Assembly: GCA_001247695.2 (NCBI GenBank)
Contig: LGRX02034421.1
Coordinates: 40,723-104,722 of the forward strand
Length of the DNA: 64,000 nucleotides
Direction of reading: 5' to 3'
From: Cymbomonas tetramitiformis
Taxonomy: Eukaryota; Chlorophyta; Pyramimonadophyceae; Pyramimonadales; Pyramimonadaceae
In this document: one piece after another, positions 41,581 through 51,917 of the stretch
How the letters are laid out: every line of letters begins with the position of its first letter
Numbering within the stretch: position 1 is the stretch's first letter
Position numbers and translations under genes: made by a program
The notes under the pieces: model-generated
Database searches by the model: none
Told to the model about the DNA's origin: nothing
What the model saw: the letters and a program-made list of their open reading frames with translations, nothing else

Positions 41581-42251
41581 ACATATGTATGGCCGTCTGT
41601 CCTCAGTAATTCAGCCGTCACTGAAGGTCTGAATGTATATATATTTCCTAGACCTTTCCCTATTGCCTTTCCCCATTTTTTACACGATTCGACGATCAGA
41701 TTCCCACGACACGAAGAAAATGGACGATGCATAACGCACGCGCGCCATGCGCTCAGGGACTTATTGGAGGAATCTGTTCAGTGACCGGTTCAGGCTTTGC
41801 GATTGGTTACAATGCACAATCGTAATATGCTATGCGATTTTTTCTGTTTATAATTACGGAAATCCGAGCACACCATGTGGAAGCCCGCGGAGAGCGCTAC
41901 AAAGTTACTTGCTCGGAATCTAAATTTAGAGCAGTAACGGCACTGTAACGGCTAAGTACGAAGTCCTTGCCCAAATCAAGATTTCGAGCAAGTGACTTTA
42001 AAGCGCTCTCCGCGGGCTTCCACGTGGTGTGCTCAGATTTTCGAAATTATAAATAGGAAAAAATCGCATAGCATTTAACGGTTTCAGTTTTAGATATGCA
42101 TTTGTTAATGAAATGACTCGAGAACCACACGTGAATCTAATCGGTAGATCGGAAAAGCTTACAGCGCGCGAAAGTCACATGTTTTGACGCGCGATACAGT
42201 GTTAAGGACGATTCCGGCTGAATTACTGAGGACAGACGGCCATACATATGT
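41581..42251. mobile_element. Element or foldback with perfect 37-bp inverted ends
   Basis: Bases 41,581-41,617 (ACATATGTATGGCCGTCTGT...) recur exactly inverted at 42,215-42,251. The interval contains another foldback element. No duplication or transposase is seen; the class is unknown. Confidence 0.55.
41827..42074. mobile_element. 248-bp foldback MITE
   Basis: Long imperfect inverted repeats of about 95 bp per arm, from ATGCTATGCGATTTTTTC to its complement ending GAAAAAATCGCATAGCAT. Includes GGAAGCCCGCGGAGAGCGCT in both arms. Spacer about 55 bp. Target duplication not clear. Confidence 0.7.
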
Positions 42252-42339
42252 CATTATTGTCAAGTTCCCAGCGCCCATACAGTGACACCCTGTCCCATAA
42301 GTAAAAAGACATGCGAAATTCCAACGTCAGTAGCATTAG

Positions 42340-42488
42340 CCAGCGTTCGGCGATCGCGGAATTTTGCGATACGATCACCTTGTTCGCGATCAGATCGTAT
42401 AAGTCAAACATACGATCAGCTTGACCAAAAAACCGAAATTTATACGATCATGATCGCGATCAGATCGCGATAAGATCGCGATCGAAGC
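42340..42488. repeat. GATCGCGATC-rich block 1
   Basis: Starts CAGCGTTCGGCGATCGCG and ends GATCGCGATCGAAGCACTG, with dense GATCGCGATC/TACGATC motifs between. The ends are weak inverted repeats of CAG type, like a tiny hAT derivative, but no 8-bp duplication is visible. Confidence 0.5.
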
Positions 42489-42553
42489 ACTGAAAATCGG
42501 GATTTTCGCGCGCCGAGCCGCGGAGACGAGTTGCTGAAACGTTGAGACTCACT

Positions 42554-42768
42554 CATGCCGTGGAATGAGAAATTGAGGTCAACAGGTCATATGCAATCAT
42601 TGCGGTGATATGAAATGAACAAATAATGCCGTGAAATCGGAAATTGCGGTCATATGCAATCCCCTTGCGGTGATATGAAATAAACAAATAATAGTGCCGT
42701 GGAATGAAAAATTGCGGTCATATGCAATCCTCGCGGTGATATGAAATAAAGTAACACTAAACAAATGA
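42554..42768. repeat. ~65-bp minisatellite, left part
   Basis: Three units beginning TGCCGTGGAATGA and containing TTGCGGTCATATGCAATCC and GCGGTGATATGAAATAAAC. The array continues at 46,605 on the far side of element B2. Confidence 0.8.
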
Positions 42769-43019
42769 TACTGGAATATCCTAGTTCACTAGATATCAGA
42801 AAGTCCCGAACTGTGTGGATAAACTGATAAGATAAATAAACCCTAAGCTAGATATACCCGGAACGGTCTCGGACGGTTTCGGAGTCTAGCCTACCTGTGA
42901 CACAACGTGTGTCACGGCACGAACCTATAGATCAGTCAGCAGTCCAGTGTTGGCCTAGGAGTCTGTCATAGGGGCCTGACCGGGACTCCCAGTCAGGGCT
43001 GCCTATACAGATTTCAGCA
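42769..43019 (-). repeat. Terminal repeat of B2 (3' copy)
   Basis: 251 bp; in coding orientation it starts TGCTGAAATCTG and ends ATTCCAGTA, so the 3' end is TA rather than the usual CA. Confidence 0.85.
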
Positions 43020-43338
43020 CACCACCCCAGCACTGTGGGTGGTGACCGTCTAGGAGAGTCAGATAATGTAAGATAAGTTAGGGCAGGAGCCAGGTTGACA
43101 GACCTAACTGCTAATCCAACTGTGCAATTCTGAAACACAAATTGGAAACCCTCTAGCTAGCACAGGTGCAGAAACCTACGGGCATTGTGCACCCGCTAAA
43201 CAACTGAAAGGCACCGAGCTAGCAAGTCAGAATGTAACTTGTAGATGTCAAAAGCAAAAGCATAAACCATAAAAGTTGTTGAAGTCACCGGAGTTCCGCA
43301 CACCACCATGTTGGTGTGCATCCAGAGTGAACAAGAAG

Positions 43339-46158
43339 TCAATCGACAGCACCAAAGTAGCCAGCCGTGGTCTCAATCAAGTCCGACCCGAAGGGAGGGT
43401 TCCCGAAAGGACCCCTCTCATGCAGAGCCACACCGTAGAAGAAGGCCATGTCGAAGCTCAAATCTGCCTGAGCAAGATCCTGAAAGATGTCAGGGGGCTC
43501 AGGCGGCTCAAGCGGTGGCACATCGTCAGTCACAAAGAAACCCTGAGCCGGGATCATGGATTCAACAAATTCATTCGTGGAGAAAATTGACGGAGTCTCC
43601 CAATCGAGATCACCACCAGGCGAAGGCAATCCCGCAGCTGACTGAGCATCGGGCACGGCTGCCACCCCCATGATCGAGATGCAAAGAACGAGGGAAAGGA
43701 GGAAAGGAATTCCCCACGGCCCAACCGTGGCAGGAAAGCCCCAGGGCGGCTTCCCACAACCGTAGGTCCTCTGCTCGTCCACGGGCGGCCCGGAAACATG
43801 ATTGGCCGACGGAGGCGAACCCCGCGGCTTCAGCCGGAAGCTGCCGTCGGCAAAGTCCTCGTAGTCGTCGGTGTCGTAGCCGGTGAGGTCATCCGGCGCG
43901 ATGGCGGCGTGGTTGACAGTCTGAACGAACCCAGGGAACTCACCGTCCGTCGTGGCAGTCACCCGCGCCGATTGAAGCGGCACGGGCTTCACATCCTCCT
44001 CCTGCGAGACAGGTATAGCAGGGGCCGGCACGGCGGATGCCGATGCCGCCGCACCACCTGCCGAAACCTGCTCCTCCGGCATGTTCCCCGCTGCCGCGGG
44101 GCCGCACACCAGAGCCGATGCATGCGGCTCGAGAACCGCCCGTGGTGGGAAGGATGCGTGGGTGTAGTGCACCTTGCAGTTTGCCGCGGCATGGACCTCC
44201 GCGGCGAGATCGTCCAGCCTCTGATGAATGTCGTCACCTGCGGGCTCGTCAGCAGGCTGTTGCGGCTCTACCGTGAAGCCGTAGGCGGACACGTCGATCC
44301 CGCCCACCGCACCCGCACAGAGTACCGCAGGCGGCCCGTGCGTAGATGCCGCAGTGGCAAAAGCCTCGGCCCCATCATCCGCCGCCTGCTGGAACAGGGC
44401 ACACATGGCCAATGCACGCACCCCCTCTGCGTCCTCCTCGTCGATGGGAATGCAGAATGCCGCGGTCGAGTGCGGGGGATGCTGACGCCCGCCCAACGGA
44501 CAGTCGCGGTAGAAGTGGTACTGCTCACCTTTTCCCGCCTTCTTGCACCTCCCGCAAAAGGGCTTCGCCTTTTGGTCGTCACGGTCGAAACCGACTGCAG
44601 GCAGCGGATGCGTGCCGACACGGAATCCCCGCTGCGTACTGCGCTGCTGCTGCTGCGGCTGCTGCCGCTGCGGCTGCTGCCGCTGCTGCTGCGCCGGCGG
44701 TGCGTCCGCCCCGCGTTGCCGCCGTAGCAAGTCTTGAAGCTCGTTGATCTTGTTGAGGAGGGCGCCGTACTCGGTGCTGGAGAGCTGCGCGGAGATGTCG
44801 CTCTTGCCCGAGACTGCCTTCCCCGCCCCCGTCTGCGCCCAACGCCTGATAAATCTCCACCACAAGGGAGCGGAGAGACGCCAAGGAGACATGCGCGAGA
44901 TCGGCCGCGAGAGGGTACCGCACCTTGACCGCGGTGTAAAACACCGGGTCCAGCCGGTTGTACAGGAAGAGCTTCCTGGTCTCCTCGGTGGGTGTCCAGT
45001 CCGTAGCTTTGTTATCCCGCACCAGATGCTGTTCCCGAGCCAAGATGGGCTGCGGGTCAGTGTCTGCGGGATAACGCAACGCGGCGTGCTCCTCCTGGTG
45101 CGACTCACGCAGCGCCACCGGTACACAGCCCTTGATCAGGGAACATATCAACCCCCTATGGCCGGTCTGTGGCCGTACGATGAGGGTTGTGGCCGAGGTT
45201 TGGCCGAGTGTGCTTTTGCTTGTTGGCCGAAACGAATTATGTAAAATTTTGAAAATTCCCCCGAATTTTTGCGATTTTTATGAAATTGCCATACATAAAA
45301 TTAAAATTTTACGCCTGCGGCGGGCGATTTTAGATTTTGGCCGGGATGGCCGAAATTTGGCCGATGGAAATTTTGAGTGTTGGCCGTACGACATAAAAGT
45401 TTGATATGTTCCCTGCCCTTGATGATGTCCACCAGGGCTCGCCGTCCATCACGGTCAGACGAGGCGTCGGTGCCAATCAACCAGACGTAGGCGTTGCTGT
45501 GCTTCTCGACAACCAGAGCCAGAACGTCGAAGAGCAAGCCGTTGACCTTGGTCACCACACGAGCCAGAGGGTCGTCGAGGTCAAAGGACGCCAGCTCCAG
45601 TCCAGCCGAATGAAACTCCGTACGCAGCTGCACCACCAGCTCGGAGAGGAGGCCAACGTCGTCCGTACCGCGGAAGTGGTGCTTCTTGTCCCCAAGGACA
45701 TCCTCGCGGACACCCTTGGCCCATTGGCGGTGCAGACGCGCTTTGTAGATGTCGTCAACCAACTTGCTCTGCTCCTGTAAGTACTTCCTGGTCGCCACGT
45801 CTGCATCCTCGTTGGAAGTTGGAGCGGGGGTCGGAACAGTTGGCGTACGCACCGTCGGACTGTTCCGAACCCCGTCTAACAGCCTCAGTGAGGCGTCAAT
45901 GTCACTGTCCCTGTCCAGGGACTTCTTCGCTCGGGTCAACATACCCATACTCTGAAAAGCCAGAGGGGAGGTGGTACGCAGTCGCGCGGTTGGGTGTGGT
46001 AGCGGAAAAATGGTAATGGTCAGCAGCGGAGAGGAGCCAAGAGAGTGGAGCGGCAAGGGGCACTCGAAGATGTCGTCGAAGTCGAAGGTGTCGCGAACAC
46101 CAGCCCAGAAAACAGTAACCAGCAGGGCCAGTGCCGGTGCAAAACCGGATCCGAACAT
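43339..46158 (-). pseudogene. GAG-like gene of element B2, disrupted
   Basis: Same protein family as B1. The frame is open from MFGSGFAPALALLVTVFWAG (46,158), which includes a hydrophobic N-terminal stretch, through MGMLTRAKKSLDRDSDIDAS. It is then broken by the MITE at 45,137-45,415, and again by one extra C near 44,849 (CGCCCAACGCCTG; B1 has CGCCCAAGCCTG). The rest (about 44,850 down to 43,339) is intact: Gln/Arg tract, zinc knuckle with C-x2-C, His and Cys (CGRCKKAGKGEQYHFYRDC), acidic linker, hydrophobic segment WGIPFLLSLVLCISIMGVAA, tail. No polymerase. Confidence 0.75.
45137..45415. mobile_element. 279-bp hAT-type MITE inside the B2 GAG gene
   Basis: Perfect 15-bp inverted ends CAGGGAACATATCAA and a perfect 8-bp duplication CCCTTGAT (45,129-45,136; 45,416-45,423). 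B1 retains the unoccupied site at about 32,516-32,523. Internal TTGGCCG motifs occur in several copies and GGCCGTACGA near both ends. Confidence 0.92.
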
Positions 46159-46351
46159 GTCTAAGCCGGACTAGTCCGTAACGAGGCGCGGTCCCCATGG
46201 CCGCCACTCCCAGTTGCTCACCGCAAACAATTCATACCATAAATCCTAGTCGCACCCAAACGCGCCCGCGCGCACCACCTCTCCAAGCGGCCGTTTAGCC
46301 AATCATGGCCAAATTAGCAAGTGGAATAAAAGCGTGGATGGGGCCACGACC

Positions 46352-46604
46352 TACTGGAATATCCTAGTTCACTAGATATCAGAAACTCCCGAACTGTGTG
46401 GATAAACTCTCATAAGATAAATAAACCCTAAGCTAGATATACCCGGAACGGTCTCGGACGGTTTCGGAGTCTAGCCTACCTGTGACACAACGTGTGTCAC
46501 GGCACGAACCTATAGATCAGTCAGCAGTCCAGTGTTGGCCTAGGAGTCTGTCATAGGGGCCTGACCGGGACTCCCAGTCAGGGCTGCCTATACAGATTTC
46601 AGCA
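46352..46604 (-). repeat. Terminal repeat of B2 (5' copy)
   Basis: 253 bp, differing from the 3' copy by a 2-base insertion and a few substitutions. Confidence 0.85.
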
Positions 46605-46720
46605 AATGATGCCGTGGAATGAAAATTTGCGGTCATATATATGCAATCCTTGCGGTGTTATGAAGTAAACAAATGCCGTGGAATTAGGGTCATATATGCA
46701 ACGAGGAGGCACTATTCACA
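46605..46720. repeat. ~65-bp minisatellite, right part
   Basis: Two further units beginning TGCCGTGGAAT, the second decaying. Confidence 0.7.
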
Positions 46721-46833
46721 ACATGTTTGATAAATGCAAAGATGGCAAAGAGGGATAAGACATTATTTCCGATATTTCATGAAATATTGCTACTTGTACA
46801 TATATTACTTCCGAGTGCCATATATGAAATATG

Positions 46834-47250
46834 TTAAGCACACTCATCATCATCATGAGCTACCGACGTCGCAAACTGCTGTCTACTAAGATGGTTGAAG
46901 TTGGTAGGAGTGTTGTTCTGAATGGACTCGGGATCAATGGGCGCGTGAGGGTCAACTTCGGGCTTGTCAGAATCAAGCTCGGCGGTTTGCTCAACAAGCT
47001 CAACCGACTCGACCTCACTGGCTATCACGACGAGCGCCTTGTTGTTTTCAGGCTCAACTTCAAGTTCCGGTACGTCACACACCGTCTCCATCTCACTTTC
47101 AGGGTTTAACGGTGACCGAAATTCTGCCTCGGTCTCCATGTCCATCATACAATTCAAACACGGATATATGAAAGAAGCAGCGACGGCCTCCACGCTCCAT
47201 GCAAGCCAAGGGATCGGTTCTGCTGTCCGGCGATGAAGCAATGAGACCAA
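46834..47250 (-). CDS. Small acidic ORF, unknown function
   Basis: 138 codons from ATG at 47,250 (MVSLLHRRTAEPIPWLAWSV). After a mildly hydrophobic N-terminus (WLAWSVEAVAASFIYPCLNC) the protein is strongly acidic (VPELEVEPENNKALVVIASE, VESVELVEQTAELDSDKPEV). It may be a fragment of a larger gene; the upstream end borders a GATCGCGATC repeat block. No family is recognised. Confidence 0.35.
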   Translation of the reverse strand: MVSLLHRRTAEPIPWLAWSVEAVAASFIYPCLNCMMDMETEAEFRSPLNPESEMETVCDVPELEVEPENNKALVVIASEVESVELVEQTAELDSDKPEVDPHAPIDPESIQNNTPTNFNHLSRQQFATSVAHDDDECA

Positions 47251-47279
47251 GAAAAGCGCCGGAACACCGACAGAGTAAA

Positions 47280-47416
47280 CCCGATTTTTGATCGCGATCA
47301 GATCGTATAATCACCAAAAATAGGGGTGATCGCGAACAGACCATATTTTATACGATCAGGCCTGTTCGCGAACTGATCGCGATCATGATCGCGATCAATT
47401 TTGCGATCGCCGAACC
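47280..47416. repeat. GATCGCGATC-rich block 2
   Basis: Same motif vocabulary as 42,340-42,488 but in the opposite orientation. GCGATCGCCGAACCCTGG at its right end mirrors the start of block 1. Confidence 0.55.
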
Positions 47417-48440
47417 CTGGCATTAACCTATTTCATTGGAACAGTCAACAGTGTGCCTCCACATCAGTGAACAGTGAACAGTGAATCGCATCAATTAAAT
47501 ACATTGAATATAAGTATATAATCAAATAAATATTGAGCATAATGTGATGCATTATGTTGATATCTTGATAAGTCAGCAACAGCATGATTTACTGTTGCTT
47601 ACTTATTTATTACATAAACCATTTAATTGTGAGATATTCTGCGCTATTTTGGCATATATAATCCCTATATTTTAAGCTTATATAACCCCCAAAACAGCTT
47701 ATATAACCCCGAAACAGCTTATATAAGTATAAGTATAAGTATAAGTCAAAACTTTGGGGTTATATAAGCAAGGTATAAGGACTCATTGGTCCCAAAGTCT
47801 GCTTTATATAAGCTCTAGGACTTATCGCAAAAATATGACCCTTCCCTATATGATATGACAAATGTTCATATATGACATATATTGTAACATATTATTGTTT
47901 TGATATGTTTTTAGCCTGCCGATTGATTTGATTTGATCGGACGACGTGTTTGTTGAAAACATATTGTCTTAAATATGGAGCATGTGATGCCTCAGGATGT
48001 GGAGAAACATGTGCTTTCTTCTCCTTCTTTTCCATTTTCGGACGAGAGCGGAATAGATACACCTTCGGTGCGATTAAATATGTCGAAAACTCACGGCAGC
48101 GGCACCCTGAGAAAGGTCTTAACCAGCCGTTTATATACAACTTCAAACCCCCCCAAAAAAAATTGTCAATCGCTCCACACTAATTATATTCCGCACCGTA
48201 TACAATATAATTTATACAAAATATGGCGACATCTTATATCTTAGAAACATTTCACTTTTCAGTGACAACTTAGAATTCTAACGTCTAACGAGTGTCCACT
48301 TGTCGTCATGTGTCGCGAATTCGAGACGTTACATTTCTCAACATCCTGAACCATAAATCTGGTCAACGGTGACTAAAATTACCATTGAAATTGTCACTGT
48401 GTAACACTTGACTTGAGTTCCCTGTTAGTGCTAGTATTCC
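47417..48440. other. AT-rich, no recognisable gene
   Basis: Contains short direct repeats of GCTTATATAACCCC and a (ATAAGT)n microsatellite at about 47,720-47,746. The last 200 bases are the upstream region of the DUF1330 gene. Confidence 0.5.
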
Positions 48441-48452
48441 TCAACTCTCGCC

Positions 48453-49124
48453 ATGTCCGTAAAAAAAGGGTATGTCTACGGCTTCTTCGACCTTAAAGAT
48501 GCCGCAGAGTTTAAGAATGTCTACAGCCCTATGGCCGAGCCGACCCTCAAGCCTTACGGAGGTAGGTTTGTAATGAAACACGCGCTCCCGCCCCCAATGG
48601 CCGCCAAGATGGGCATGAAGGAGTCCAAAGGTTTTGGAACTACGGGCATGATGTCTTTCATGTTGGAGTTTGACACATTCGACAAGGCCATGGGCTGGTT
48701 CACGGGCCCCGAGTATGCCGCTGTGCTTAAGAAGCGAGACGAAGTCTCCGACTTCAGAATGGCCGTCGTCGAGGGTACACCTGACTCATATGTCCATTCC
48801 AAGGCCGGCCTTGTGGTTGGCTTCTTCGACCTGAAGGATCCTCAAGAGTTCATGAAAGTCTACAGCCCCATGGCCGAACCAACCCTGGACCCATACGGAG
48901 GCAAATTCATGATCAAGTACCCGTTGGCACCCCCACTTGCGGCAAAAATGGGAGTGAAGGAGTCCAAAGGCTTTGGAAAAACCGGAATGATGGCCTTCAC
49001 ACTGAAGTTTGAGACCTTCGAGAAGGCTATGGGCTGGTTCACGGGCCCCGAGTATGCCGCTGTTCTCGCGAAGCGCGACGAGGTTTCCGACTTCAGGATG
49101 GCCGTTGTGGAAGCCATGCCTTAA
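48453..49124 (+). CDS. Tandem DUF1330-like protein
   Basis: Intronless 223-residue protein from ATG at 48,453 (CGCCATGTCC context) to TAA. It has two copies of a domain of about 100 residues: GYVYGFFDLKDAAEFKNVYS ... AMGWFTGPEYAAVLKKRDEV ... DFRMAVVEG, and LVVGFFDLKDPQEFMKVYSP ... AMGWFTGPEYAAVLAKRDEV ... DFRMAVVEA. The pattern (beta strand G-x-F, a helix, YGG-(R/K)F, F-x-T-F-(D/E)KA-W, PEY, R-D, VVE) is that of DUF1330, a small dimeric alpha-beta barrel usually found as a single domain. The fused pair could fold as an internal dimer. Biochemical function unknown. The copies are very similar, so the duplication is recent or homogenised. It is the best-supported host-like gene in the window. 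Confidence 0.85.
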   Translation: MSVKKGYVYGFFDLKDAAEFKNVYSPMAEPTLKPYGGRFVMKHALPPPMAAKMGMKESKGFGTTGMMSFMLEFDTFDKAMGWFTGPEYAAVLKKRDEVSDFRMAVVEGTPDSYVHSKAGLVVGFFDLKDPQEFMKVYSPMAEPTLDPYGGKFMIKYPLAPPLAAKMGVKESKGFGKTGMMAFTLKFETFEKAMGWFTGPEYAAVLAKRDEVSDFRMAVVEAMP

Positions 49125-50260
49125 GTGGACTTTGAGCGCCGTCTCATATGCGGTTTCTGTTTCGATTCCGCAATTCGCTTGAACTCACTATTCGTTAGCG
49201 TTTCCGAAAGTGAGGCTTAAACTTTCTCACACGCACGCTGCAAGCCTACCTGGGTCGCTAGTGTACTCTCGCAATTCTGCAAGATTCGAAGTTGGGAAAG
49301 CTTGCTTGATAGACACGCTATTCGCGACTTCAACACATAAGAAGAGAAACATTTTGTGCACTGCTAACAAAATACCTAGCCGGTGAGCTGAAGCCTCCGG
49401 GGTGTAAGATGACCGGCTGACACTGAGATGATGTGCACAGCCACGTGGCTACTTAGCAAGATGTGAAATAGTTTTAGTTGAATTGTGTGTATATCGGATG
49501 ATGAAGTATCGATCGGTACCAGGGATCAAGATGTATCCACGCGTTATTTATGTCCGTTGTAGACAAGGTGTTGGTGTCCACCTAGTCGGTGTGTATGTGG
49601 GGCAGACTACTTCCACAATTTGTGATATTGTGAGAACGTCTCGAGATCCAAAGTTTACTATTGAATAGAAGTTAAACGAGTGGATGCGGGTAAGATGGAT
49701 CCGAATCCACGTGCTCTAGGAAAACTAGATATTGTGATCCACACAATGACCGAGTGTCTTCTCCCATGTTCAACTTGTTGGTCAAAGCCATCTTGGGAAG
49801 CTCTGTCGACACCGCCACGGTTCCCTGCTTCCCTCTTAGCTCTCACCATGCTATAAAACTTCATCCGTCCCTAGCAGCTATAATAAGTCCTTCAGCTATA
49901 TGAGCAACTACAATTCCATATCCCACCTGCCGGGTGAACCCCGAACGTACCGCGTCATAATCGTCTGAGACCAACAAAGCACCTGCTACTCGTGCAATAG
50001 TTGACTAAAATTAACGTGCCGATCGTTAAAGGTATAAATGTTGTTGTGAAGCAGATTCTCGTACACTCTTCGGGAGCCGTGCTTGCTTGAGCAGAGCAAA
50101 GATGGTTATAATCTATTGAACAGTCCAGTACATAGCACAACGCCAAGGTTGATCATAAGTTTCAACATTAAAATCGATTTCAAAGTATTCATACAAGTTT
50201 TACAATCGACTTTTTGTACCGTGTGTAGTAAATTGTAGTTGTGGGTGGTACGGACTACTG
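49125..50260. other. No recognisable gene
   Basis: Downstream of the DUF1330 gene; only short ORFs. Bases 50,261-50,268 are the left duplication of the next element. Confidence 0.45.
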
Positions 50261-50268
50261 AAGTACTG

Positions 50269-51333
50269 CAAGGCAGGTGCCTAATCGGTTGTGCCGATAT
50301 ATCGGGAATATCGGTATCGATCGATATGGTTTTGCACACATATCGGAAACATCAGTATCGATCGATACGGTCGTGAGGAATATCGATATCGATCATAAGG
50401 TGACATATATCAGTATCGACCAATCACCAGTTTGCTACATATCGGAATCGATCGATACCGATCGTGGGATTAGCATACCAGACTGCATCGATATATCGAA
50501 AATCGATCCTGCAACGTAATGTTCTAGCGTGATGATCGGAGACTGTTTTGGATCCAAATTATCTTTCATCGAGCGATCGTTCAAGCTCCGATCCGAGGAT
50601 GTTCGCATTGGTTGGCGGTGTGTCCAAAAATTGGATGGGGGTGAGGGTGAGGCCTCAAAACCACCTCCTGCTCAATCTGAGTCAGAGGAGATGGATGAAT
50701 TGAGGAAATACTTTGCCTTCCCTGATGCCAAGCCAGATGTAGATCCTATGGTGTGGTGGAAGGCTCCTTTCTTAGCTTCCCAACCTGGCTCGCATGGTAG
50801 ATGGCACGTCCGTTCCTAGTTGTTCCTGCTTCCACAGCAGGTATCGAGCGGGCTTTCTCGGCTGTGAGCAGCATGCACGGTGACTTACGCAAGAGTTTGC
50901 AAGAAGGCACGATCCAACACACACCTTATGGCAGCAATGTAATAGTAACTTAGTACGTAAGTAATTAGTCAAATATATAACTTGTTTTTGTGTGGCGGAG
51001 CCAATTATTGCTTGTGTTGTGTGCATATCCTGGTACCCGTGTGACACCCGTACCTCATTGTGCCGATCAACATCGGTTGAATCGATTACACCGATACGTA
51101 TCGGTATATCGGTTTTTACACCTTGGATATCGGTATCGATCGATCAGGGAAACAAAAATATCAATATCGATCGATTTTAAACAGAGTGATATCGTTTTCG
51201 ATCGATAATCGGCAGGTTTTCAAGGGCAATATTGAAATCGATCGATATTGCGCTCATATACATTGGAATCGATCGATTTAATACGGTATCGATATCGATC
51301 GATATAGCTTTTCCCAACCGAGTAGGTGCCTTG
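50269..51333. mobile_element. Internally deleted hAT element, ATCGATCGAT type
   Basis: Ends CAAGGCAGGTGCC at 50,269 and GTAGGTGCCTTG ending at 51,333 are imperfect inverted repeats. Both are flanked by a perfect 8-bp duplication AAGTACTG (50,261-50,268; 51,334-51,341). About 240 bp inside each end are packed with degenerate ATCGATCGATA/TATCGGTATC motifs. The middle holds the last part of a BED-hAT transposase. 1,065 bp. Confidence 0.88.
50560..50935 (+). pseudogene. hAT transposase C-terminal fragment
   Basis: Reads SEEMDELRKYFAFPDAKPDV then DPMVWWKAPF, then after a frameshift RPFLVVPASTAGIERAFSAV and SSMHGDLRKSLQEGTIQHT. It is the same region as 41,130-41,380 of the larger gene and is clearly related. 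The rest of the transposase is deleted, and the piece is non-functional. Confidence 0.8.
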
Positions 51334-51341
51334 AAGTACTG

Positions 51342-51649
51342 ATTAGGCAGGACCGAGTCTATAACCTCAGAGCCTTTACACCGAGTCTCTCGGGAGGGGG
51401 CGCCTGGCCTAATTCTAGCACACCACCTCCGTGTCACTTTTAGGAGGTCGGCACCAGTCGTAGGTTCAATCGGTCACGAGCATATACCCAAGTCCAAAAT
51501 AATGGTTTTCTAGGTTGCAGCGCATGATGCGATTACTCGGACCAGGAGTCAAATTTCTCTTTAAAACGCCGTCGACCTCCTGGTTATACAACAATGGGCG
51601 CGTGAGTGTCACGCCACGCATGCGGGGCGGGGCACCGCGCTGGGCTTCT
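51342..51649. other. No recognisable gene
   Basis: Unassigned sequence with short ORFs. Confidence 0.4.
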
Positions 51650-51917
51650 GTGCTACCTTCGTACCTTGGCCGGGCAGGTACAAGGGGACTCCGAGGCGGT
51701 AAAGGCCCTCGCCGAGATCATTTTACAACTCGGCAAGCAGCTCAAGCGCCTGGAGGACAAAGTTAATTCGCACGGTTTCACGCCGCGGGCGGAGAAGCCG
51801 AAGTACGATGGACAGGAGCCGAAGTATCGATTCGCGGGGAAGCCGCCGAACGAAATAAAACGGGAACTTCTCGCAGACCTACTACAAGAAGGTGGCGTTC
51901 CACAAGGAATCTGGTAA
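51650..51917 (+). CDS. Possible exon, unknown
   Basis: Coding-like stretch after an acceptor-like CCGGGCAG: VQGDSEAVKALAEIILQLGK, QLKRLEDKVNSHGF, then AEKPKYDGQEPKYRFAGKPP and a helix EIKRELLADLLQEG, ending in a stop at 51,917. It has a short coiled coil followed by a basic linker. It may be a fragment of a retroelement or host gene; no domain recognised. Confidence 0.35.

Larger units (their letters stand above)
42769..46604 (-). mobile_element. GAG-only retroelement B2
   Basis: Bounded by 251-bp and 253-bp terminal repeats (42,769-43,019; 46,352-46,604) and a perfect 5-bp duplication AATGA (42,764-42,768; 46,605-46,609), inside a minisatellite whose units continue on both sides. Encodes a GAG-like protein only. 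Carries a hAT MITE at 45,137-45,415. The near-identical terminal repeats indicate a young insertion. Confidence 0.85.
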
